DNA of 64,000 nucleotides. Source: Polyodon spathula. Its lineage: Eukaryota; Chordata; Actinopteri; Acipenseriformes; Polyodontidae. Each line of letters starts with the position of its first letter. Positions within the stretch are counted from its first letter, which is position 1. Position numbers and translations under genes: made by a program. Below the pieces are notes generated by a model. That model saw only the letters and a list, made by a program, of their open reading frames with translations, was not told the DNA's origin and searched no databases. The stretch is taken from contig NC_054541.1 in the NCBI RefSeq assembly GCF_017654505.1, forward strand, positions 45,674,486-45,738,485. The letters are read 5' to 3'. Below are positions 1 through 12,400 of this stretch, in pieces.

Positions 1-1180
1 CTTACTGTGCACGTTGATGTTGGCTGTAGTATTGAAGGCATCACTGTGCTGTAGATGGTATGGTCAGCTAATGTGGTATTGGTAGATGGGGGTGTAGCAG
101 TTGTGACCTCTTGTGTAGATGTCTCCACCTCTACGGGGGTTGTCATGGTTTCGGTCGTGGAAAGGGCTGTTGTGATGGGGCCTATGGATAGCCCTGGAGG
201 TGTCGTTTTTGTAACAGCAGAGGGCACTGAAGTGGCCAAGGATGTGTGCATCACTTCACTTGTAAGTGGGATTGGGGGAACTGGCACAACCGCAGTGGGA
301 GTCAAAGCTGGAGCTGACACTTTCGTGAACGCTGTTGTGTCAGGCAAAGATGGTGAAGTACGCCCTGAGTCTGCTGGCTGCATTGTTGCAGTTTGCTGGG
401 ATTCTGACACAGTGGAAAGAGTTGTCTTCAGCTCTATGGATGATGATGGTAATTCGGTTGTTGCAGCTGTGGTGGCTCCTCTTGTTAAAGGTGATGTTAC
501 GGCACTGGACACGTTGTAAGGTGTTGGAGAGGAAACACTTGTGGTTGCTGTCACCAAAGCCGTAGTTGTAAAAGGCTCTGTAACGGTGGTTGGCTGTAAA
601 GTTGACGGGCCTTCGGTTGAGAAGGTACTCACAGATGAGTACACTGTCCCTTCTGATGTGGTTGTAGCTCTAGTGTACAAAGTTGAAGAGGTTGGAGGCA
701 CTTTACTTGTCACGGTAGACAACGGAGCCTGGGTAGTTGTTCCCACTTCTGTGGTCAACACTTCAGGCTGGCTTGTGATGGTCATTGTTGAAGTCATCCT
801 AGTGTCTTCTGAACTGAGGGTTGGCAGAGCACTAGTGATCCGACTGGTGGTCAGGAAGGGAGCAGTTGTGGGGCTTTCAGTTACAGTGGACGTCTGGACA
901 GTGGAAAATGATGGTGAGGTGGAAAGGGTGGTTACTGCAGAGAGCAGACTCAAAGGAACCAGGGTGGAGGCTGTGGTTGTCATCACAGTAGCGTAGCTTG
1001 AGGTAGTTGCAGCAGTGCTGTGCTCAGTGGTAGAAGTTAATGTGGAGGTGGTCTCTGCTTCGGTTACAGCCAGGGATGTTAAGACAGTAGTAGTGGCTGA
1101 TGTTGTTTTGGGTGATGCTGTAGTTCTGTTTGACTTTGTCACAAACATGTACGGACTTGGTGTGGGTGGTAGAGTGATGC
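1..1180 (-). CDS. otogl: otogl exon 36: Thr/Ser/Pro-rich mucin domain (partial at edge)
   Basis: The acceptor ATTTATACAG stands before 1180. From there the minus strand is open to the window edge in the phase set by exon 35, about 390 residues dominated by Thr, Ser, Pro, Ala and Val (for example [20 protein letters not shown]). It has no obvious tandem unit. Such a region is expected to be densely O-glycosylated and extended. Near the edge it reads QPTSTCT, the first Cys in the domain, and is followed by GTAAG at positions 5-1, so the exon may end at position 6 with the downstream Cys-rich part outside the window. Confidence 0.92.
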
Positions 1181-4100
1181 CTGTATAAATGAAAGCAGAA
1201 CATATGGGTAATTTTAATAACAGACTGTATACATTTTGTATACAGAAAATAAAAGGTCTTTTTATAGATCTGATGAAGGTAATATACTCAGATTATCTCT
1301 GAATAAAATAGGAGTGAGAAAGAGAGTAGGTTTAATGGTGATATATGGAGAAGTACATCAAATAGCCAGTACATGGCTATTTGAAAGCTTGGACAGACCC
1401 TATTTGCAGTGTCCTACACACACACACAAAGTATTATACTTACAGTCCTCTGGATATACGCATCTTCGTGTCACCTCATCTAGAATCATGCTCTTAGGGC
1501 AACGAGGAAAGCAGCCTTCTACCCTATTTGAAGTACCAAAAAAAGAATGATTAACATTCAACAATACAAACACATGAGAATTAAAGCAATTGCTTGATAA
1601 AATCCAATTAGTAAGTCTTACACACTGTACTGAATGCAGGTACTTACAGGGGTAAAAACTGACACTTCACAGCATCAGGATCACTGCATGTTTTGACGCA
1701 AGGACTTGCACAGCTGTGGTACCTCCATTCACACATCATCCTGTATGGAATAACCGTGCTGCTGTCTGACAAAATTAAATACCAGTTGTGTTTAATGTAT
1801 CGTGTAAAATGATTAAGGGATTTTACTTTGTAGCCAGATACTTACAAATCTAAGACATTACTTTAGTAAATATTACCTAGCCTTCTTCATTAATCATTTC
1901 TGACATTTTTCAAGTAATATTATTTAGCAGCAGCCTCATGAGGAACATGCTTGGAATTACGCAAGTCACACAACGGTGTACACTGGGAAATCAATGAAGT
2001 CTGGTTGTTTCATATTAAATAATTAGAGGCAAGCATAACTAAAAGCACTGGGTGTATCTCTTCAATACTGGAAGAAAAATAACTCCAGTCAAAACAGCAG
2101 CCAGGAACACTAATCTAAGATACAGTATAATGTGTGTATCTACTATGCCTGTTTATATTCATGTATAATAACAGTGCAACTATTTAATCAGTTATCCTAA
2201 TCTTTCTGCAAAGTTACTCACTGATGAACTGTAATATTAGTATGTCTAATAAATCTATTAAACAGTAAGATTTATAGTACTACATACCATAAACATACCC
2301 CCATACCCCCCCCCCCCCCCCCCAAAAAAGCACATCTTTAATATGTTTTGACATTTATACCTGTGTACAGAATCCCAGTGAAGGGACATTCTGTGACTCT
2401 GTCGCCCTCAGAGTATCAACTGACTGTTTATATGCAAGGGGTAAGAAAGCTGGATGTGAGCTAACACAGGAGAAGGGCCCTGAACAGTACATTGTTCTGG
2501 CTGCAGTGCTGGGCTGGCTGTTCTAGGCCAGCCTTAGCTGTGGCTCACAAGGCCTCTCTGCTTACATTCCAACACTTCGGGTTTATTAAGCTCCCATTGT
2601 GCTCGCTGAAATGCAGTGCATTTGCACGTCTAATTAAAGTTTGGCATTTGTGTAGTGTAGGTAGTTCAATGTTGTAATTTTAGACAGCGATGTGACACAA
2701 TCTAATTGCTATTAGAAAGAAACCAGTGAGCTATACGGTTTTATTGCACTATAAGTGGTGTTAAATGAACCAAGCCCAATTTAGGAACAGTAAGACATCA
2801 CTTTAAATGAAAACACTGAGTGTTATTCATGTGTTAGACCTTTAAGTATCTAATTGGAGCAACGCTTATTTTGATAACATTGTATAGTTGTAAGATTATT
2901 ACATGGAGAAGGCCTGACTAAAGTCTGAAACAATCCCAGGTAAAAGCAGATTTTGTCATACAATTTCATTTTTTTACTATATGAAGTTTTATATCCCTGT
3001 TTAGAGACAAAGGTTGTTTTTGGAAGCAAGTGCTGAGGAAAGACTTTTTTTAAGACCGCTCTCAAAGCAATACAAGTAGCCTTTTTTTACTCCAAATACT
3101 TTTTGGAAAAAAATATCTAAAATAAACAATCCAGACTACCTACATGAAATGCCTGAGATACTTATTTCTGTTTAGTAATTTTATTTGGTGGGGGGGGGGG
3201 GCCTTTCTGAAAAAAACATGCCAATGACGATTAGTAAGTAAAAAGCTTGGAGAATCGAGCCCACTTGCTGCTCACCTTCGATGGTAAAACTGCTGATATG
3301 CTTGAACTCCTCAGAGTAGTCGTACCCCAAGGCTCTGGCGGCAGTCCTCGTGAGAGTGATGAAGAAGCCCTTCTGGCTGTATAGCTCGAAGGAGCTGTAG
3401 CCTGCCATCCCCAGGCCCTGGTGGTGGAAGTAGGTGGCCTGCCTGCGGAACTCCTCGCTGGCACTCCACTGCTCCAGGCGCAGAGAACCATCCTCAGAGG
3501 CGCACAGGAAGTAGTTGGGTCTCTCAGCAGATTCAAAGGAGATAACTGGCAGCCCTGTGAGAAATAATATCCTATTAAAGCAAAAAAATATTATCCAGTA
3601 TGACCCAAATCTATTTGAACGCAAGCCAATAAACTTGTATTACAGTTGTGCTGTTTTGTATATTTTACATATAATATATAAATTACAACCCTGTACGTGA
3701 GACAAAGTAGCTGTGTGCTTTCTCAGGGGGATCTTTTGCATTGCAATATGCTCACTTGGAAACCACAAGGCTGCCAGTCTGCAGTTGCAGTCTTTACACC
3801 TGTAATCCAGCAGAGGTGACCATGCGTTTCAAGGCTTCATTAGGGTTCTTGGTATACCACAGCAAACTGTTATTCAACATATCTAAATAGTTGTTTAAAT
3901 CTTTAAAATTCAAACCTCCCTCCCTGGCATTTTACATAAATTAAAGACTCACAGATGCACTGCTCAGATCGATAAAACAGACCCTGGTCCAGTATGTGTA
4001 ACTGGAGGATCAGGTACAGCACTCTAATTCACAGTCAGAGGCATTCAGTTACCACACAGGATTATTGAGGCTGATGTAAGTTATTGTAAGGCACAGCTGG

Positions 4101-4763
4101 GGGGGAGGTATTCTTTTTATCTTTTGCACTTGTACAGAAACGGAATTGCTGTAGAGCACATCTACATGAATACTTGCATGATCCGTACATCTCAAGTGAT
4201 ACCCACCCATCTGGGACAGATCATGGAAACTCAAGTCTAGGTTTCATATCTGACACTGATCCTAGATGCAGTAATAGATATGTAAGGTTAGGAAGGGGCA
4301 TTCCAACTTCAAAAGGGAAAGTATAGTTATCGGGTCCAGAGTATTATGTCTGTAACTAACATATTTCGATTCTGTCTAGCTAAAAATGATCTAAACACAG
4401 TACACATGTACTGTATATATGGGTCCTAATTCAGTTGTCTTAAATGCCATTGAGTGATATATCCAGTAAGTGCTGGCTATGTCACTGGGCTATTTCTTGC
4501 CATCCAATACAAAGTGTATGTTCCATTGTGAAAATGCAGTTTTCAATGTCATCTCCTTGATAGAAGCCTGTTCTGCATACATGGTGGGCATTGGTGGCCA
4601 TATTAAGCGGTATAATATTAACACTGTTGAGCATCAACAACGCATTGCCAGGAGCCCTTGCAGGTTTTGTCCAATTGTTTAGGGCCTCCACATGCCAAAC
4701 TTTGTTTCTCTGCAGTGGCTTTTGGGTTGTCCAGCAAAACAGTGAAATAAATGTTACCATTCT

Positions 4764-4831
<68 letters not shown>

Positions 4832-5831
4832 TAAGTGCTTGGAAATTTTGGCCTGTGATTGGTTAAAACGTCATCATAGGAGCAAACATAAATTGCCCAA
4901 AACTATTGCCCAAACATCCCTACATCACAGGGCAATAGTCTCCTATCTGACATGTGATTGGTTCACACCACTGTCAGTCCCACCCATTTTCAAAAGAATG
5001 CACCACCCTTACCCTGCCCTCCTCACAACAAGAGAAAGTGGCTGAAAGTAAAAGACCTGTGACTTAACAGAAAATGAATTACAAAACACACTACAAAAGA
5101 AAGAACCTCCGAACACTAACATGGTGATTAAAATGTCACTGTCACTCTTTTCTGACTTTCTGAAATTCAAACAAATTCAACTCGACGATATAAAGAAATA
5201 TGACGGCCAGGATCTAAACGCACTATTAAGAGAGTGTTATGCAGCTGTCAGGAATCCAGGCGGAGAGCTGTACGCCAAAAAGACTTTGATAACTATGCGA
5301 TATGAACTTCAAAACATTTTCTGTTATTTATTTCTGTTATTTATTTATTTATTTATGCAGCTATATCAGCTATATTTAAACAAAATATATAAAATCATAT
5401 TTACTATCCAACCTTGCCTCACTTATTTTCTTCACTGATTTATATATAAAATATATCCTGCACACTCGGCTCATTGGAAAATGAAATGCCCCTCAGGAAG
5501 ACTATTGTTACTGAATCTGTAATTGATAATAGAACACACACTGACATTCTGTCTCTTACTTCCCAATGCATTCATCCAATATGGCTTAACTTTAACCCAG
5601 TTACTGGTTACAACTGGTACCAGTTACAACTGGTTATTAAACATGTCAGTGACATTTTGTTCTAGGATTTCTACACACAAGACAACAGACCTCAGATGAT
5701 CCTAAGGGCCATATTTTGAAAGCATTACCTCCAGTCTTTATTAACTCCTATTATTTTTAAAAGAGAACAAATTATGTAAATGTTAAAAAAGGAGAAATAA
5801 AAACATTGAGAGTGGTTAAGAGAACTTATGG

Positions 5832-5872
<41 letters not shown>

Positions 5873-6311
5873 GGTTTAGTTGCTTGGTTCTAGTTTTGCA
5901 AATTAACAGATGTTTTACCTCTTTAAAAAAATTGAGTTAATTAAAGACTGGCGTAAACACATTGAGTACAGTACAGCCCTAACGATAATGCGCTAAAGAT
6001 GTGCAAAGTAAGATTCAAAAGATTTGTGATACGAAGCTTACGTGAGTATCGGTCCTTGTAAAGGCCTGCAATTATCATGAAGTTAAACAGCACGTTCCCC
6101 TCAGCACTGATTTTGGGCAAGGGAAAAACTTCCCCACTGGTCAGGTTGGCCCCAAAGACGGTGTCATTGTACGCAGAATTATACACTATATAGGGTCCAT
6201 CACCAAGTTCTAAAAAAAACAGAAATGTATTGATTTGTGTAATGCTACATAGCTATTAACTTCTTCAAGTTGATAATCAATCTTTTCAACACACACACAG
6301 ACACACACATC

Positions 6312-6406
<95 letters not shown>

Positions 6407-9400
6407 TGTTGGATGGTATATATAATATATATACACACATAATATATATATAACATATATATATGTATATATATATATAAGAATATATATTATATAATAT
6501 ATATATAGTTAATGTTATTATTAAAATATAAGATATATTTTAAATATTCCATTAATTTCATTATTTTCCATATATATAATTAATATATATTTACTGGCCA
6601 GTGTTCTATTTTCAATACAATATTCCATTAATTTATCATTACATTATTCCAAAAGAATACACGACTCAATCAAGTGTCACACAATATCTTTGTTATGTGA
6701 GCTGCTTGTTGTTTGCCTTTGTTTTATTAATCAATATTCTTTGAAAATGGTTTGCAGCTATTACATGTCCTGTTAAAGCAGTATGCTCATACAGTGGTAG
6801 CAATCTACACTCTGCATAAACTTCAGCTTCATATGTCACATACCTTGGTTGTAGTATTCACAGTCATAGGCTGAAAATTGTAAAAACAAAACAGAAAAGT
6901 TAAATCATTTTAGTGCACACATGCCACAGCTACAAAATAGCAATAATGTTTTGATTTGTAAGCCACGCTGAATACAGTATCTATTGAAAATGACTTATGG
7001 CATACTATAATGTTATTAGTGATTAGGTTTTATTAATATATGTATTAGAGTATCTATAGAGAGTCAGTGATAAGGAATTAATAAAGACATAATACCATGC
7101 AACTAAAACACTTAGTGCTCATTAAGGGTGCTTTCTCAATATGAGAAAAACATTAACATGGCACACCGAATATAATTTTATTTTAATGTAACAAGGCAGG
7201 GCCCCATATACAGTATTTATTTAACATAAATAAAACCCTGCGAGGACAGGGTTGGCTTGGGGTCTTGACAGTAACTGGGAGGCAGGACCAAGAGCAGGGC
7301 AGGAGGATAATGGAGGTGACTGAAGGAGCAGGAGGGAGTGTTTGGGTCAGAATACAATGAGACATGGTCAGAACAGGAACTGAAGAAGAGATGGAGCACT
7401 GAGAGGAGGCTGGAAATAAGGCAGGTTGCATGCAAGAAAACAAGTAGGGATTAGGCTAGCCCACTCCCTCTGCCTCAGTTATTTCAGCACCACAGTTAAA
7501 CTATTGATAAGCTATTCTCCAGGCAGCCAGGGGAGATCAGGTGAAGCAAGAGATAAGCTGTATAGTTTTCAAGCAGCACAAAAAGAAATACTGTGCTTTT
7601 ACTAAAACACTTATTCATGTTATTCAGATACAACTTTCTCCATTGAGATTTTCGCTGTGATTTAATCAGGAGATCCCAAGACCCTTATTCTGTAATTTCA
7701 GCGTTTGTCAACATTTCATTAGAAGCGCAGTAAAGATAAAAACAGTAAAGGGGTTGGGCTAAGTTATTTCAGACATAAGAGCCTGATTTTTGTATCTATC
7801 ACGACTGTATGGCGTCCCTTTAAATGAAAACACTGATATTGTAGTCAAGATGTGATTGAAATAAAACCATTACATTACAATGCAAATCCTCAAATGCTAC
7901 TATTTATGTCTTCAAATTTTTTTCTAATAAGAAAAGCACAAACTCTATGATTTTGAACTTCTCAATATTGCATTAATCCAAAGGGGCGAAACAGCATGTA
8001 ATTATCAACTGTAATCTTCAACAGTTATGAATCAAGACAATACTTCAATGTCTATTAATTTCCCAATAAACAAAGCACCATATACAGCTTTCACTATGTG
8101 GATATGGTACTTACAGCAGACAGTAGGAGATCTCCAATGAACTGCTACCCCCTGCTGACAGCATTTGTGAGCGTAAGCAGCAATGCTGGTACACAGGCAC
8201 TCACAGTCCCCACCACGGTTGCAATTGCAGGTGTCCGTCAGACAGTTCTTGTAAAACCAAGTCACGTCAACCTGAGGAGAAGAGAAAACGCACTGAAACT
8301 GGCTAACTAATAAAAACAACAAACCAAACTGCCAAATTAAACATTGCAGGGGATCACAAAAGTCTATATCTTAGGTGTGTTCTCTTTATTACCTTTAAAA
8401 AACTGAATCTCTCTTAGATTGCTCCTTTATGTATTTGTTTTTTGGTTGTTTGTTTGTGGATATCTAACTTGGGTTAAGGCTAGTTTAGGCTGCAGGAAGA
8501 GACACAGGGTTTACCTGCAGTTGTAGAAATACAGTTCCATTTCTAAAGTAACAGCACTGCTCGACTACTAACAAAACACTGCCACCTAGTGGCCACTGTC
8601 TTCATAACCTAACAATGATTTTGGTATTGGTAGAGTATTTGATGCCAGCTTATTAGGGCATTGGTATCTTGTAATCCCTCTTTATAAGCTTGCTTTTTAT
8701 TTGCCATAATGATTCAGCTCCTTTATTTGCCGTAGTTTCTTTGTTGGCACAGTATTACTTTGGAACATTAGGAGGCTGTTAATGATTTTTGGAGCCACTA
8801 TTTCCACCAAGTGTGAACAGGAAGGTGACGGTGTCAGACCTGGAAGATGCCAGGCTTGTGGTAGCTCACATTATTTGCTTTGTACGGTGTTGCAAACACT
8901 TTCACTGATTTTGCCACAACTTGTCCTATTTTTCAAATCTCCCTGTATATGAGACAAAGTACTTTTACGTGAGACCACGTAGTTTTACCTACCACATTGT
9001 GACAGGAGGCGAAGACATCGCTGTATAAAATAGCACATTCTCTCTTAGCATATGGCTGCCGGATCAGGTCACCTTCACACGGCCTCTTAACCACATAGTC
9101 ACTTTCACACTGTGGGAAAAGAAGCAATTATTTCGCTGTTTTGTTACTTGACACTTTGTTACTTTCTTTATATTACACAAAACACTAAACCAAAAACACT
9201 AGCTAGTGGAGACTCTAGTATAACAATGCAGAACAAATTAGTGGTGAAGTTCATATACGTAGAATGTTGATCAGTGTAATCCAAAATACCTTCTCAATCA
9301 TCTTAGTTTACTGTGAACTCATTTATCAGCTCTGGACAACTATTCATAAATCATTGTAGGAAGACTAACAAAATCTGAGTGTAAAATGAAGTCTAGTTAA

Positions 9401-12400
9401 ACAGTAGCTGCTACTGTACCTGTCCAAGGGCCCAGCTGTCTCCAAGGGCTTGAGCATTGCTCACCTCCATGTTACTGGAAGTGGTCATGTCATTTACTGT
9501 GTTTTTATCAAAATTACCACACATCCCTGTAAGCAGACCCTGAAAATGTAAAGATATTTGAATTACAACAGAATGTTTTGCAAGCCACTGCATGTTCTTA
9601 TTTTAAAACTTGCTTGCTCTCTGGTACATATGAGACAGCACAGCCAAATATTAAAATCACTGAAACATACACTGTGAATGATCTTCGTCTGCTGATGTGC
9701 TTGAAGTTATGGAGAACAAAAAGGTCACATATTTTGCAAAACTGTCAATAGGGATGGCAAATGTTTTACATATGTGTATGTACAGTAATAGACTACTGCA
9801 TGTCAACATGGAACACATGGTCCACATGGTATACCAAATGGTTGCCACTCTGTAACCATTTTCTTGTCAGCACTATAATAATGCAATTATATATTTAAGC
9901 AGAATCTCTATATTCAATATACAGTGCTATAGAGCCACAGTGGCCATTCAGCAAAATTGGATACTTACTGTACTGCACGTAGATAACTATTAGATAACAT
10001 ATACCGTATGTATCATTAAAAACAAGTTGCTACATCTATACAAATGCAATCTTTTGGATGCTCTTTCTTAGATGGAGCTGTGCCCTCCCCATTGTGTACA
10101 ATTACATGCGCCTCACAGTTCAAATGTCTTGAAGACCACCCCTTTGCTGCAGGTCTTGTTAGATGCTCACCTTCCACTCAGGCCCAGCTTGAATGTGCAC
10201 TGTTGTCTTCTTGTCCCACAGGATCATGAGTGCTTGCTTTGGAAAGTGTATGACTGTGTAATAGCCAGCTTTCCACAGCTGAAACTCATACCCCTTTCCA
10301 ATTACACTTGATGAACTCTAAACAAAAACATATCCACAAAGCATTTTTAGACAATCCACAAGCTTCCTCAAATGAGCTGACAGCCTGCCAGGGACAGGAC
10401 AATGATTTCAGGACAATAGAGTCGCCTGACCGAAATGAATTCCTATAAACTGAGGTACTGCACAGTGACGCCAGAAAGTATCCCTATAGCTTTCAGTAAC
10501 CAGTGCTTGTCAGGCCTGACATAAACTTGAATAAGGCACTTCACTATGACATGCTATGAAATACAAGGAAATTAAATGCTACTAACCGGGTCTCCAGAAT
10601 TGTCGATGAAATAGATTTTGGTAAGTCCAACAAAGATCACAAGGTATTTCATACAAATAATTCCACTCTCATAACAGTCCTTATTTTGAGCTGTAATGGA
10701 GACTTCAGTTCCACTGGTACTCTGAAATAAAAAATAAACAAAAAGAAAGTGATCCTTAACTATGGTCTGTGAGATCAAAACAGATTAACAAATCAATCAA
10801 TGCTGCTCAGTAAACTGACCCATTTTCATCACACATTCTCATCCAGCCCCTCTCACTGAAGCCACTTTACTAGTCTTTGCTGTTTCTTGGTTTTTACATC
10901 ACTGATGATAGGAGGAGGTAGGCATGTGCAGCTGTAATTTCTGACTCCTCTGCCACAGTTACATAGAAGGGCAGAAATTACAGTTGTACACCCTTAGTAG
11001 TCATTTTTCAAACCAGCTCACTTCATAAAGTCTGCTTTTTCACTGTGCAGAAGGTAAGGTCCGTCATTCAGTCCTGGAGGGTATTTGTGCCACCAGGGTG
11101 TATCTGTATGTATTGTGCAATGAGTGCTACCGTACATGTACCTTCACGCTCGCTCTGTACAAACCCAATGATCTTCTCAGTATTGCAAGCAGACATTCTT
11201 GCAGGTCACTTTGATCCTTGGGGAATTGTTGCCCTTTAAAACAAACTATTCACTGGGAAAAAGAGGCAATTTCAAGGTCGCTTTTCGTGAAATCAATCAA
11301 ATGTTTTAATTAAAAAGCAAAACAAAGCAACAACAAAAAGCTGCCATTAAAAGTTAAAACGCAGCAAAAACTAAGACAAGGGCTGACATAGCTTTAGTTT
11401 CTTTGTTTTTAAAACAGAAACCCTTAAAATTTAAGAAGAGCTCTCAGACTGGCTTTAAAGTCTGGGAAAAAGGAAACTGCAAACTGATTGGAACAAGTTC
11501 GCCTTTGTTTGGTATTTTGACTTTGCCCTGTTTATCCAATGGATTTCACATTTCATTGGATTACATTACAGCAATCCTGTTCTAATTAAAAATGCCTCTG
11601 ATTTTCCCAAGATTAGGGCTTTGAAAATGTGCACATATCTGTTTTCGAGTGATTCAATCCACCCTGCTGAGGGCTGCTTTGAGGCACTGAAAGCGGCTGG
11701 AGCTCACTCCGGGGCTGGATACCTGAACTGGAGGCTTTCAATTTCCAGTGATAGAACTCGAAGGAAACCGGGACAGGTTTTAATTCCAGCAAGAAACCTT
11801 CTTTCGTTCCATACAATAAAGGTTGTACTGAAGGAATTATTCTAGACTACAAGGGCTAAACCTACTGCAAGGTGTTTCCTAAAATAAACAACAGCTCTGC
11901 ACTGCTACACGTGGTATAGAGCAGAAGGAGAAAACTAAATACCACATGTCACCATATACAAGCTGCATCTCCCTGTTGCAAGCCTGTTCCAGTCTTAAGA
12001 CATCAAATGTGACAATGTCAAACTTTCCTGATGGAATTAAAGGTGGTTCTTATTGAGAATCCCTCAAAATTAGTATAATGTAACACCTTGCAGACTTGTG
12101 TCCAATTCTAATTCCATCCCAGGTTTCTCTTTGAGCCTTAACACAATATTCACAGTGTGTCATAAATACAAACAGATACAGACCTTTCCTGTGCTAAATC
12201 TCTACGAAAGTGACCCCCTGTAGAAAATAATAATAATTGAAATTCAAAGATCAGAAAATGGCATAGTGTCAAGGAGGAAAATACCTTCTGTTTGCAAGCA
12301 TGGGAAAACTAATTTTCAAGAAATGTCATGATAATTGATGCCTGTACAGGTGGAAACCAATCTAATAGAATTTAAAGATTTTCAACCAAATTACGAAGGA

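Noticed and set aside
55..996. Two long + strand open frames of 154 and 151 codons
   Set aside because: They are the antisense of the Thr/Ser/Pro-rich otogl exon. The Val/Gly-rich composition is the complement of ACN/TCN codons.
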